Shown here: positions 35,501 to 46,579 of the stretch, piece by piece
Layout: the number at the start of each line of letters is the position of its first letter
Numbering within the stretch: the stretch's first letter is position 1
Assembly: GCA_022592445.1 (NCBI GenBank)
Contig: JABYQR010000131.1
Coordinates: forward strand, 47,250 to 111,249
Length of the DNA: 64,000 nucleotides
Source: Cytidiella melzeri
Taxonomy: Eukaryota > Basidiomycota > Agaricomycetes > Polyporales > Irpicaceae
Direction of reading: 5' to 3'
Translations under genes and position numbers: made by a program
Notes under the pieces: generated by a model
Told to the model about the DNA's origin: nothing
Databases searched by the model: none
Seen by the model: the letters and a program-made list of their open reading frames with translations, nothing else

Positions 35501-36251
35501 CCCAAAGACAGCAGAAGAACGCGCTGAGTTGAACGCGCTACCGTACTGTACATTGGTCGGTAAAGTCATGTACCTCGCGATAACTACGAGGCCTGACATT
35601 GCCTACGCCGTACGGGAGCTTGCCAGATACATGTTGTGCTATGGACACTCGCACTGGACAGCCGCCAAACATCTCCTGCAATACCTCCAGGGGACCAGAT
35701 CACTTGGACTCACTTTAGGGAATCTCGACCCGGTGTACCCTCTATTTCATGCGTTCACGGACTCGGACTGGGGAACGGGAGATGGAAGGAAATCAATCTC
35801 GGGGTATGTCATGATCGTCTACCACTCACCAATTGCCTGGAGTTCAAAACAACAAGCTGTTGTCGCTCTATCGTCGTGCGAAGCCAAATACATGGCCTGC
35901 TCGCACGCAGCCTGTCAAGTTATTTGGGTGCGACAACTACTGGGCGAACTCGGTATCACATTAGACGGCCCTACTACACTCTATTGCGACAATAACGGGA
36001 CTATAGCGTGCACTCACGACCCCCACGGCCACACTCGAATGAAACATATTGACATTCGCGCACATTTCATCAGAAACTGCGTCAACGAAGGGAAGATTGA
36101 TGTCAAGAGGGTTGAAGGAAAGGAGAACAAGGCGGATATATTTACGAAGACGCTTGGAGGAGTACTACATACACGCGCACTCGACATGCTGGGACTACAC
36201 ACGCGTCAAGGGGGGGTGTCAGTTGGTGACACGCGAGGAGATACGAAGTGA
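32575..36251 (+). pseudogene. Copia pol (protease, integrase, RT, RNase H), with stops
   Basis: Protease motif HDSGANRHIFFDR at ~32760. A TAA at 32932-32934 follows, then the pre-integrase part to a TAG at 33250. The integrase core is intact from 33459 (LRLDNAPEL, ASPQNGVAERTNWS), with its first aspartate just upstream in LDICGPLP. RT begins with SKWVLHLKRNANGHIARFKA and DIKTAFLNGPLAEEIYMNKP. A TGA at 35076-35078 interrupts it, and it resumes with GLYGLKQAGRSWYLEF. The RT active site reads SVDNILLA where the related copy at 60.6 kb has SVDDILLA, so a catalytic aspartate is lost. RNase H includes FTDSDWGTGDGRKSISGYV, SSCEAKYMACSHAACQ and YCDNNGTIACTHDPHGHTRM. The frame runs into the right LTR and stops at 36251. 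Confidence 0.9.
36209..36216 (+). promoter_or_regulatory. Copia polypurine tract
   Basis: AAGGGGGG immediately before the right LTR, the expected site for plus-strand priming. Confidence 0.8.
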
Positions 36252-36456
36252 GGAGGAGACGGTAACGGGAGGCGCATCAACGCCAAGAGTCGGTCGGATT
36301 ACTATACCTGGATTCCCGCCGATCGCACATTTTGTATAAGTTGACTCGAGAGGCACAGGGGTTCAGCATCTCTTGCTTACCCTGTGCCAGGTACGCCGTA
36401 TGCGTTGTGAGATCAAAATCTCTTGCTTACCCTGTGCCAGACCCTTGTGTTTGACA
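36217..36456 (+). repeat. Copia right LTR (240 bp)
   Basis: Starts TGTCAGTTGGTGACACGCGA directly after a G run and ends TTGACA. Contains two copies of CTCTTGCTTACCCTGTGCCAG about 49 bp apart. Confidence 0.9.
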
Positions 36457-36736
36457 GCTACATTGGATTGATGGCAAGATGGATGCAAGCCTTTACTGCT
36501 CCTTCCTATCAGAGCTGCTGCTGCACACCTTGGCAGACCAGAATTTGACCTGCTCAGGGATCATGTTCCAATGGGACAATTATTCAAAGCACATGTCAAA
36601 GCTTGCTACAGCTTGGTTCAAGGAGAACAAGGTCGCTGTATTGCCCTGGCGTCCGATTTCACCCAATATGAATATTGTGGAAAATGTCTGGGACCATCTC
36701 AGCCATAATAACAGGCTTGCAAGCAGCAACTGTTGA
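36457..36736 (+). pseudogene. Tc1-type transposase, 3' part (DDE_3)
   Basis: Resumes after the Copia with IDGKMDASLYCSFLSELLL, then the second catalytic aspartate in FQWDNYSKHMSK, and PWRPISPNMNIVENVWDHL with the catalytic glutamate. There are 34 residues between D and E, so DD34E. This half keeps its key residues but is cut off from its 5' half. Confidence 0.85.
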
Positions 36737-37403
36737 ATAAAGAGGAGCTGTGAGAGGCATGTCAGGAGGAGTGGGCTATTTTGAATAATGGGTGTATCAA
36801 GGGATTGTATGAGTCTCTCCCCACTTGTGCAGCAGAGCTTATGCAGGCAAAGGGGTCCTATACTAGTACTAATTTTGCCGGAATTTCTTGACAAAGTTGT
36901 ACATAGAATAGTCGAGATGATGTGCAATAGTAGTAGTACGACACATGGGCACCTAATGCAGTTTTCGTGCGGATTGTACATAGTTCCTCACGCACAATGT
37001 CAATCAGCCCTTTTTAACTACAGACACAATTTTCACATGATGACAAATGTGTGAGAACTGTAACCCAAAACTATATGCAAAAATGAGCTCGAACGATGAG
37101 AAAATCCTTGCGCGCTCGCGGTGTCGCAAGACTTTTTGCCGCTACTGTATGTACAGATCGGAAGAGGCGGCCAGCGCCACGGCAAGCCCCAGGCCAAGTT
37201 CCCAGCACGTGGTTGAAGCCACGAGGCGACGACCTTCCTTTTCCAGTCATGACGCCTTTCAGACGGCACAGGATGACGTAGCTAGTGGCTCCGGCAACCA
37301 GTGTCACTGGCAGTGGCGGCGTCGACGTCGGTGGTCACTTGACCAGTAAACACGGTATATAACACGGAGTTCATCATAGCAGGGCAGGTCACGACTCCCC
37401 AAT

Positions 37404-38842
37404 ATGTTCCTCAGAAATGCCTCTCTTGCCACCTCAAGGTCGGCAACCGCGACGACAAGCAGGCTTGCCACGCGACCCGTTGCACGCGTTCGCGTCTCCC
37501 AACGTTACCAGACTACTCAGGCTGGTGCTGGCACCGGGTCTAATATCTCAGCCAATGTTCCAACGTCTGGCAGCATGGGAACCCACCTCGCCGCTGGTCT
37601 CGCTGGCGGAGCAGCAGTTCTCCTCGGAGGTACGCATTACGCCACCCGCTGTCAGAATCACATTGACCTCTTCCATAACAGCATACGGCTATTACCACTT
37701 CTCAGGCGCGAAGAAAGCCGTCGACGCGTCTAAAGTCGTTCACGCGTACTACCAGCAAACTAAGGCAACCGTAGCTGAGAAGGCTCCCAAGAGCCCTAGC
37801 GAAGCTCTCCAGTATCTGCGCTCTGTAGCCAAGTCTTACGCCGGCATCATACCCGGCGCGTCATCTTATGTTGACTCGACCTTTGACTCTCTCGATGAGC
37901 TTCACAACACTCACGGGGAAGAGCTTAACAAGATTTTGCAAGGCGCGTACGACGAGATCCGCGAAGTGCTCAAGGATGTGAAGGACCAAGAGAGCATAGA
38001 CGCAGCCAAGGCGGGAAAGCTGATGAACATTCTTGGGAAACGCGTCTCTGAGCTGAACGAGCTTGGAAAGAAGGCAGGGAATGACGCGGTGGCGAAGTTG
38101 GAGGACAAGTATCCGATGGTCGCGCAGATGATTGGGTCGTCGTACAGTGAATTGAAGGGACTCGCTCAGCGTGGTGGGCCCGAGGCGAAGAAGTTTGTGG
38201 ATGACTCAATCGCGCAAATACAGGATACGTTACAGAATAGCAAGAATCCACAAGACGCTTGGGCAAAAGCAAGAGATCTCGTGCAGGAGAAGTCGCAGAA
38301 GCTCAAGGGGATGGTGTGGGACAAGGCTGCGGAGGAGGCGAAGGAAAATACTGAACTCACAAAGCTTTTGAAAGAGAACAGGGAGAAATTCCTGTCGCAG
38401 GGTATGAGCATAGCCTCGTTGAGGGACGTACTGCAGAGAGTCAAGGCGGCGGGCGCGGAAGGAGCTTTGGACCAAGGCAAGCTCGCGGAGCTAAAGGATT
38501 TCGTGCAGAAGAAGGCACAAGAGACGACCAGTAATGGATGGGAACCGCTGCAGGAGTGGTTCCAGTCCGTTCGTAACGGTAGTGACGAGGTATGTGTCGT
38601 CATTCTGCGCAGCTTTCACTCTACATTCAAATCTTTGTCTTTGTCAGACATTGAAGAATATGAACATACCCGACGTCGACATTCAGTCATTAGTCGAGCT
38701 GTCGAAGAACAAGTCCGGCGACGCGAAGCAACTTGCGGAGGAGACATATCGCGACATCATGCAGGTGCTGCAGGAGAAGGCGGGGAAGGCGAAGAAGATG
38801 GCCGAGGAAGGCAAGGGTGAGGTCAAGTCAAAGACTTCATGA
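37404..38842 (+). CDS. Predicted mitochondrial, membrane-anchored helical protein
   Basis: Exons 37404-37629, 37682-38589 and 38648-38842; the two introns have GTACGC/AACAG and GTATGT/TCAG borders and keep frame. The N-terminus (MFLRNASLATSRSATATTSR and more Arg/Thr/Ala) is a good mitochondrial targeting sequence. A Gly/Ala-rich membrane segment (AAGLAGGAAVLLGGAYGYYH across the first intron) follows. The remaining ~380 residues are charged and almost wholly helical, with LEA/apolipoprotein-like repeats (KKAGNDAVAKLEDKY; KARDLVQEKSQKLKGMVWDK; EEGKGEVKSKTS at the end). The layout (presequence, one helix, coiled region) resembles inner-membrane organisers such as Mic60, but no mitofilin signature was recognised. 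It starts 255 bp after the Tc1 element end, so the promoter region is short. Confidence 0.8.
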
Positions 38843-39261
38843 TGCAAGTATGTTTGCGACTGTGCCCCTGAAGTTGAAAGTTCGTGCACTGACTTGTAAA
38901 TGTCATTGGAACACATGTAATTTCACGATCCGATATAATGCAAAACAATCTCACTTGTTTACGAAGCTGCCACTAGCTCGAGAAATCGACTATCAGGGCG
39001 ACTTACAATAGTGTTGCGAGACGAGGTATTGGAGGAACCCGAAATCTGGAATAACTATATTCTCTATGCTACTTTAAAGCAATTACTGATTTATACTTAA
39101 CATAAAGTCAATCTACGAGTGATGTAACCGCACAAGCCGCATCTTGATATGTAGGAGCCCGTGACTCTATGACAACGCTCCCAATGTCCTCTCTCGTGAT
39201 CAAAGACCGGCGAGACACACTCCGAACTACTAGTAGAACCACACAACCAAGAATTCTAACT

Positions 39262-41248
39262 TTAGTGGTCGTCCGCACCTTTCTTCCCCCACTTGACCAT
39301 CTGAGCGACACCTCCGTGCCATTCCACCACCCGACGCTTCGAGAGCATCGAGAACGTCGACCTGTCTGTGCCGACAAAACCGATGCTGTTTGATTGAATG
39401 ATTGCGTCCAGGATAATGGGGTACCTATAACAGCACCAGCGTCAAGGGTCAGCTGGAGCAGAGAGAGAGAGCGCGCGGGTATTACTAACCATTTGCCGAA
39501 CTTGTTTTCGGTGTGCATCTTTTCGTGGTCAACCCTGGCCCATCCTAACGCAGCGACCGCGTCCCACCATGTTTCGTCTGTCTCGTCGCTTGTCATGATC
39601 ACGCGAGACATGGGCACGTCGATACCCTTTTGCAGGAACAGCTCGGTCCGGACTTCCCTGCAGCATGGCCAAAAGTTAAGGAAGATAGTGATCAGAGCAG
39701 TACTTTGCGCATTGTATGATGCACAGGAAGGGCGAGAGAGGAATTGTAGAACGTACCTTACTCTGCGAGCTATGACGGACAATGGCGCGAAACAGTCTTC
39801 TGGAAGTTCAGCGTCCCAGCACCAATTACCAAAGTCTCCGTGGCGGACGTGAATTGAGATATACTGCGGACGTTCGCACGTCAGACATTGAGTATGAATG
39901 AATGATAGCTCACGGGAGGTATATTACTGTGAGCACCCAAAGACAGCGCCTCTCGAACGTAAGAAGCCGCAATGTTCTCGAGGCGCTCCGTCCAACGCAA
40001 ATGTTTGCCGACGTAACGCCACGCAGGTGCGTACGTGTATTCGTATTCCATCATCTAAGCAATGAAGACGTGCTACATATGAGCTTCATCATAATACCCC
40101 ACGTCAGAGTACCTTACCTGATGCGCTCCGACGTAGTACAAATAGTCGTAGCATAGCAAATGCTCATCCGGGGGCAAAACAGCGTGGAGCAGTGGGGAGG
40201 GAAGCACATCATCTCTGAGGTGACTGCTCCGGTCCTCTGGGTACGCCAATCTCGCAAGTGCCCAGAACGAGGCGCCTTTGTCGTGCTCATAATTAGGCAT
40301 CATCTTGATCCATTCTGGAGTTTTCGTGTACGAAATGTCTGTTCAAAGATTCAAAAACACAGTTCGGGTAGCGCGTGATGAGATGAGAAGAGCACTGACC
40401 GAGACCGAGCCAATTTGGCACGTCACTGCGTCTTGGCCTGTGGTCCTCGTACTGCACGGACTCCCAAACGTTCCAGCACCCGATCTCGTCTATGAGCTCG
40501 CTGCCGGGGTCTTTCACCTCTGACCATTCGAGAACAGGGATGCCAGAGTCTGAGATAAATCTGGGAACGTCGAACACTTCGCTGAAGCCAATGATGGGCG
40601 ACTCTTGTCCAATGTGGAAAGAGGGTGTGAAGGCGGCAAGGACGGGTACGCGGTCTGTGATGTGACCGAGGTAGATGAGGTTCATGTAAGTCATGACGTC
40701 GTTGTCTATCATGCTAGTTGTCAAATGCACGCATAATATTGATTGAGAGAATACGCACTCCATCCAGCATCCAGCCAGGACGTGATGTACTGCATGTCCG
40801 GTCTTAGGTTGTCACGAAAACTTTCAGTCGGAGCGCCCAATACTAGCGGCGAGTAGGGCGTTGGTTCAACGGTAGGTTTCGGGACGACATGCTCTTCCGA
40901 GTGATTCCTGCGTCCGTCATCGTAAAGTTCAGTGGGTTCATTTACGACTATAGCACGAGGGGATGGGTTGGGAAGGTCGACAGTATGAAAGTCTATGTTT
41001 TGAGCTAGCCATGTTGTGAAAAGGCCGACAAAAACAAGACAACTGCCAAAGAATACCAGTAAAGGGTGGAGTTTGCAGGTAATCTTCGCCTCGCGAGGCT
41101 GGAAGCGATAGATATTCGGGAGCGGTGTTGGAGGAGGTGTTTCGTCGACGTATTGTAGCAATGGCCTCGTCGACTGGGTGCGATGGCGACCTGTTTCGTT
41201 TTCCATGCTGGCGTTGAGGGAGACGACGTCAGAAAAGGGCGGGGACAA
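39262..41248 (-). CDS. O-fucosyltransferase-like type II membrane protein, copy 1
   Basis: Multi-exon minus-strand gene. The start is at 41248 or the internal ATG near 41203. An N-terminal cytosolic part precedes a signal anchor (HPLLVFFGSCLVFVGLFTTW, about residues 60-82). Lumenal exons follow in order: LRPDMQYITSWLDAGWS; NDVMTYMNLIYLGHITDRVP; DIGCWNVWE-type Cys region (here EIGCWNVWESVQ); EHLLCYDYLYYVG; WRYVGKHLRWTERLENIA; YISIHVRHGDFGNWCW; VIMTSDETDETWWDAVAALG; and the last exon IGFVGTDRSTFSMLSKRRV with stop TAA at 39262-39264. HVRHGDF and the GTDRST-RRV end match the fungal proteins annotated as GDP-fucose O-fucosyltransferase-like (PF10250 type). It probably acts in the Golgi/ER lumen; donor and acceptor are unknown. 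It looks intact and is a close paralogue of the gene at 53942-55872. Confidence 0.82.
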
Positions 41249-41635
41249 GGTTGAGCTTCAAGTTGGGCGGCATGGGGTTTTGAGGCTGCGAGCGTTCTGC
41301 CGACGGCGACAGCGGGTATTGATATGGCAGATAGAACTGTAACGAAATCCTTGCAGACAGCTCGACCCTGTAATATTACGCATGTGTTGCTGCTTGGACC
41401 CGAAAGTAGTGCTAGGCTAGCACGTTGTACTTGTTATTACTTGACGTCGTGGGGCCGCCTGCCGTACATGGACAGCCTTGACTTGGTCGTCGTAATAACA
41501 TCTGTTCAGCAATGATCAAAGAGTCCCGTGTATGTCGGCAGCGCAATACTCACAACTCGAGTGCATCTCATCTCGTCCACTTATTGGCAGCTACAGTACA
41601 GATGATTGATAGTGCTTTCATTTTCTTGTTAGTAG
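41249..41635. other. 5' flank of O-fucosyltransferase-like copy 1
   Basis: Promoter-side region between the gene start and the first duplicated unit; no coding or repeat recognised. Confidence 0.5.
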
Positions 41636-43812
41636 CCACGTCGAAGTCGGACTTTAAAATCGTAATACGGTATTAACCACAGACGCTCGTGGATCCTCAT
41701 GATCGACACTGCTGGTAACGACTCTGGTTCAATACTCAACTTGGGACGACCGCTGGTATTCGTCGTCTGTTATGTTGACTTCCTCCTCAGGCCCTACGAA
41801 AGGATGCCAATTTGAATTACGAAGTGTCTGCAATGAGATGTTGATATGCCTGAAGGCTCTGAACAGCGCAATGGGCAGCTCTATGCGTAGTCAGGAGTCC
41901 AAGGGTGCGTTTCTAAGCTATCGAAGATATCTGAAAGCTGACAGCGATCTTCACTAGTTTCTCATCTTCTACCGCAAGGACTAGGTGACGAACCAGCCTG
42001 AACAACAGTACTCTGATCTGTTTCCCCACTCTCAGCAATGATTAGTCTGTTCATGCGTTTGTGCGATTCGTAATTTTCCTCTTGACTTGCTGCCGTCTCT
42101 ATGTGGTCTAGCACGCACCGTGCATTTCTCGCAACCGCGTGCACTTTGCAAGCGACATGGGCAATTGACACGTCTATTTCGTCGGGCATTGCCAAACGTG
42201 GCGGCCTGTCGGGAAGCGCAATCTGCCTCCCAGATATAATTGTTCTCTATTATACACTTCGATTTGTAATGGCGACCAACGTCGCTCGCTCGAGTGCTGG
42301 TGTACTCTCCGAGTCCCTTTCGGCCGTCACTGCTCGACCGCCTGTATATTTGCCTTGCTATGCCTTCGCCCACGCTCTCCCTTTCTTCCGCACCTCACCT
42401 TACAACTCGGGCAGCAAAAAACAGCAAGATTTTGTTGTCATGGATCGTGCATCGTAGGCGAGGCTGCTACATTCTCAGCAGATCGGGGCCCATCAAAACA
42501 CGGAGGGCCAAAAAAACAGCGACCTTAGATTCCAGCGCACCGTTGAGCACGTGTTGGATACGTGTCATGGCCATGGATATGTTCGTTCTCGATGGACCAT
42601 TGTTGGCCTCCCGCTGAAGTCCAAAACTCACAGCGTCGATGGCCAATTCGCTTTGGCCATTGCTGTGATGCAAGTTGAGCATTTTTTGGGTGCGTTTTGC
42701 TCTTGGCACAGCTTCCGTTCGCTCACTTGCTGCATTTACTAGCGCGTCCGCCGTGCCTTTCGTTGGCCTCAAAGTTGAGACTCAAAGTACACCAGTGCAA
42801 GTCGCACAGCACGGCCAGCAGATGCGCACCGAGAAGGTATAGCACAAAAGCGTATAAAGTGGGTAGGGTTTTCGCCTTCAGTCTGCCAACAACACACCCT
42901 GACTCCTGCCAAACTACCTCATAGGCACTGTCGCTCGTCAACTGCGCTATTAACCACGGCTCTGTCTCGAACTTCCGCCTGCAAACCTTGTTAAGTACAC
43001 CCAACCCAGTACCAACACTTCGACCTCATGTCAATCACAACAGCGGCGAGCAAAGCTTCTGCTGCCAGCAAACCTTCCTCGGCTACCCACGTCGACATCG
43101 GCTTGTTCCCCTCATTCTCAACCGCGCTCGCGAAGTTCAACACGCTTGTGATGCAGACGCAGCACCTCCTGGGCGAGCCACTCTTCGGAACTCGAAGAAG
43201 CTCCTGGATTCGATCTCTTCGTCCAGCATAGAGTCTTGAAGGTCGTGCTACACACCCTCTTTCAAGTACCTGCTGCGTAACCCAATGGCCGCGGTATTGT
43301 GCTCATGGTGCATGGCATCAGCAGGCTGTGGCAGTTATCTAAGACCCAAGATGACCTTCCTTCCCACCTTCTCCCTGCTATGAACACGTATCTTCATGCC
43401 TGGGTCCCCGACATCGCCAATCCCCTCGATTTCGTCATCCCGACTTTCGAAACACTGTGGCGCGCCGTGGCCATCAACAGCCGCTTCTGTCGAGCCTTGC
43501 TCAGTCCATCGTGGACTCGGGCCTAAAATAGCCGTGGAGAATGTTGGGTATGGTGATGAAGAGGAGCCCAGCTGCCTGTGACACATTGCAGCTTATACAG
43601 AACGTAATTTGGCATTGCCCGGGACTGCTCGTGAATTGGTGTGGCGGCATGGTGTTGCATGAGATACAACTGGTCTGCGCCCGTGCCTTCGGTATCAGAT
43701 AGTCGTGGAAAATGTCGGATATGGTCTCAGGGACTTCGGAGGAGGGCAAGGCTTGTGGTGGGGGAAATCGCTCGTACATAACATCTGTTTGTATTTCGTT
43801 GCGCTTCGTCGG

Positions 43813-43890
43813 AAAGCAGAGCATCTGATTGAGTATTTACACTGCCGGTATTCACTGCCAGTAGAAATACTCAATCAGATGCTCTGCTTT
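43813..43890. repeat. Perfect 26-bp inverted repeat (hairpin), left unit
   Basis: The arm starting AAAGCAGAGCATCTGATTGA (43813-43838) is exactly complementary to 43865-43890, with a 26-base loop. It could fold as a hairpin in RNA or a cruciform. The cognate hairpin in the right unit is also retained. Confidence 0.9.
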
Positions 43891-44557
43891 GCTGACTTTG
43901 GGCCGAGTCTATCCTGAATGAAGAGTTCTATGTTATTACGCTGGTGTGACCTGGCACTGAGTCTTTCTCCTAGAACTGAGTGACTTATCTCAGCGACACA
44001 CTGGCACTTCGGTTGTACACATAGGACTATCTGTGTAAGCTATTCTGAGCTGAGTCTGTGTACGTCTATCGCATTCTATATAAGCTTGTCCATATCACCA
44101 TCTGTACGCTCGTGTCTCCGCGTCCTGGTTGTGCGGTTCAATGTCATGCGTTCCAGTTTGCATCAGATCCCTCGTCTCAGTCCACCTCCGACTGGTAGTG
44201 TGTGGCCAACAAATCCGATGCGTATCAATGCTCGTTCACATTCTAACACTATTTCAATACCATTGTTGACTATTTGAATACACCATTTCCGCATCTACGC
44301 TGCAGCATCACTATAATTAAGCAAGCTTAGTCGACAAGCTTTCTTGCTCGAGGGACAGCTTGAACAAACAAATCCTTCGGCCTTGCGGCCAACGTCTGCA
44401 CGATGTCAAGCTCATAATCTGGGTGTGAAAGGTGACAGTCAGACTTCTGCAGTATCATCGCTACCGCTATTGTCGATTTTTGCGTGGCGGACGGTCGACG
44501 CTGTCAAAGTAAAACCGATCAGATTGTGTCAACCATGGCGGTAAAAGTAGAGCGTTA

Positions 44558-45248
44558 CTATGCTTTAGGTACTGTTCGTAAAACTTCGGCGCTCAGCCCA
44601 TTGCGCTGAGAATACTCGGCTGGAAAAAGGAAAAAGTACATGGACGTATACCTGTGCATCTGTCTAACACACTGTAATTTTTTCAGCCAGTTTAGAGAGG
44701 AAGAGAGGGCTACGGCAGGATGCCGGCGAAGGGCATAAAAGACATGGGGTGTTCGTAAAAATGTCACGGTTAGTCACACCGGCTCGAGGCGGCAGATTAT
44801 CAAGACTTACTATATGTAGTGCTGCCATCAACACTTTTACGACGAGGCTGCAATATGCGTCTCAGCGGAGTTTGAAACGCGCTCTGTGCGAAGTCACGCA
44901 TCGTTCTACATTGCTCGTAAAAGCCACTATGCACGTGTACTTTGAGTAATCGGGCTGCTGGAGCAGATTCTCATGTGAATTTGGTCACTTCGCTTCACCA
45001 AGTATTTTGAAAAATATCCAGTGCATCAGCCAGAATCTTTTCCCATCAGTCCAAGGAGAGCCCAGAAACTCACTGCATCGTCTTCAGCAACTCCACGTCT
45101 GACAAATAAAATACTTCTTTCACGTCAAAAGCCCTATTTAGAAGTCCTTAATTACATGCAGTATACTCAGAATTTTTGGAGGTGCACAAGAGTTGAAAGA
45201 AGCAGTGTTCGTAAAATCAGGCGTTTACGAACAGTACCTAAAGCATAG
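44558..45248. mobile_element. MITE-like element, 691 bp, TA-flanked
   Basis: Ends are inverted copies of CTATGCTTTAGGTACTGTTC followed by GTAAA, flanked by TA (44556-44557 and 45249-45250). Absent at the matching position of the right unit (near 50110), which confirms insertion after the duplication. No transposase. TA flanks suggest mobilisation by a Tc1/mariner transposase. Confidence 0.8.
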
Positions 45249-46123
45249 TATGAGCCGATACGAAGCATCCTGTCTCGGTGTTGATACGGTAAGAACAGGG
45301 ACCTACAATGTATACGCGCGAGCCACAGCTGAACGGCTGCCATGCGCCCGGCCGCACATCGATGGAAGTACGAGGCTGTGTTCAGATCTGGACCGCAGGC
45401 AGAACAGGCAACAGAGAACATACCGGGAGCGCTTCGCACTTTCCCACGAGCATCCTCTCGGGTTTGAACTCGTCTGCCCGTCAGTGTCACGAGCATGAGC
45501 GAAATCAAGGCCAAACTCTGGAAGCGGACAAGATTGCACGACAACTCACCCCACACAGTCTTATCTCTGTGTACCTGCTCAAGATGGATCAATATCTGCT
45601 GCCCTTTGGGCAAGAAGTATTTGCCGTTACCAAGAGTGGTCTCTAGTCTGCTTTAGAGTGGTCTCTTCTCTGCTATAAACTTGCCTGGCAGGTACGGTAG
45701 AGCCGAGACGGAGCGATTCTCGCAAATCAGCTTACAGAGGAGTACCGTGTGTTAAAGAGGTGCTGAGAAAACGGGAACGAGAGTGACCTGTGTTGTAAGA
45801 AAACATTGTATTGCATGAGCTGTAACTTACAGTAAATATTCCATCACCGACAAGGTTGCTCGAGGGGGCCACCGACATGTTCGCTAAATCTCTGATCGTC
45901 GCACATCTCGTCGCACATCTTGGCGGAGATAACCCATACCTGGTGTTTCCTGGTGTTTCCTGGGTATACACGGTGAGCTAACGGTAAGCAACAATGGTCT
46001 GCGCAGTATCACTGACCGAGCACGTAGATCTGGAATATCTTTTCATGGACTTCGCTCCATGCTCAAATCGTCCTAAATGCGTTTCGAGTTCAGCTTGAAA
46101 GACGTGACCGAGAACCAGCAAGT

Positions 46124-46579
46124 CATCTCGTAAATAAACAAAACGTTATCGCACAATACCTACCACTGTAAACCCGAGCATTACAATATAACATTGAGCA
46201 AACTTTATCCCACACAATCTCTGTACCTGGAAAGTTATAAACACCCGGCACCCGCGATAATGGTCCGCGGGCCACTTTAACTTGCATGGTAATACATTTT
46301 AATGTCTCCGCCCATAGTTTACATTGCAAGATAATCTCGCCGCCGGTAGTTTATATTGCAAGATAATCTCGCCGCCGGTAGTTTATATTGTCATACACAT
46401 CAATGCAATGCTTTCAAGGCAGTAGTTCTCGCATTAGGGTGCATAGCAACAATGGCAATGGATTGAACAGCGCAATGGCGAGAACATCAGCTAATTAATA
46501 ATACAGCGCCAGCATGGTGAAAGAAATAGTCATCATAGCAGAACAGATACAGCGAGTTACAGTGTCCAGGTTCACAACG
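46124..46579. repeat. 456-bp insertion in the left unit with a 32-bp tandem repeat
   Basis: Absent from the right unit at the matching place (near 52167). Contains about 2.4 copies of a 32-bp unit around 46317-46390 (core GATAATCTCGCCGCCGGTAG). No inverted ends or coding were recognised; origin unknown. Confidence 0.65.

Larger units (their letters stand above)
30537..36456 (+). mobile_element. Ty1/Copia LTR retrotransposon inserted in the Tc1 element
   Basis: The element begins TGTCAGTTGG and ends TTGACA, flanked by the 5-bp target duplication GCTAC (30532-30536 and 36457-36461). Order inside: left LTR, primer binding site, gag, protease, integrase, reverse transcriptase, RNase H, polypurine tract, right LTR. 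That order (integrase before RT) defines Ty1/Copia. Length is 5.92 kb, including a ~0.63-kb foreign LTR. Several stop codons and a lost RT catalytic residue show it is dead. Confidence 0.93.
29615..37147. mobile_element. Tc1/mariner element (DD34E) split by a Copia retrotransposon
   Basis: The ends are inverted copies of CAGTAGCGGCAAAAAGTCTT followed by GC(A/G)ACACCGC(A/G)AGC, starting at 29615 and, inverted, at 37147. TA flanks both ends (29613-29614, 37148-37149). The plus-strand transposase is split: its N-terminal HTH and first catalytic D lie left of the Copia, and the second D and the E lie right of it. Without the Copia the element would be about 1.6 kb, normal for the superfamily. Confidence 0.88.

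Noticed and set aside
41999..43526. Plus-strand gene in the left unit (TATA-like AGCGTATAAAG, frame at 43028)
   Set aside because: The matching region of the right unit shows different frames and stops; no domain was recognised, so it was noted under the duplication but not called.
46317..46402. CRISPR-like array from short direct repeats
   Set aside because: Units are directly adjacent without spacers and the host is a eukaryote; a simple 32-bp tandem repeat.
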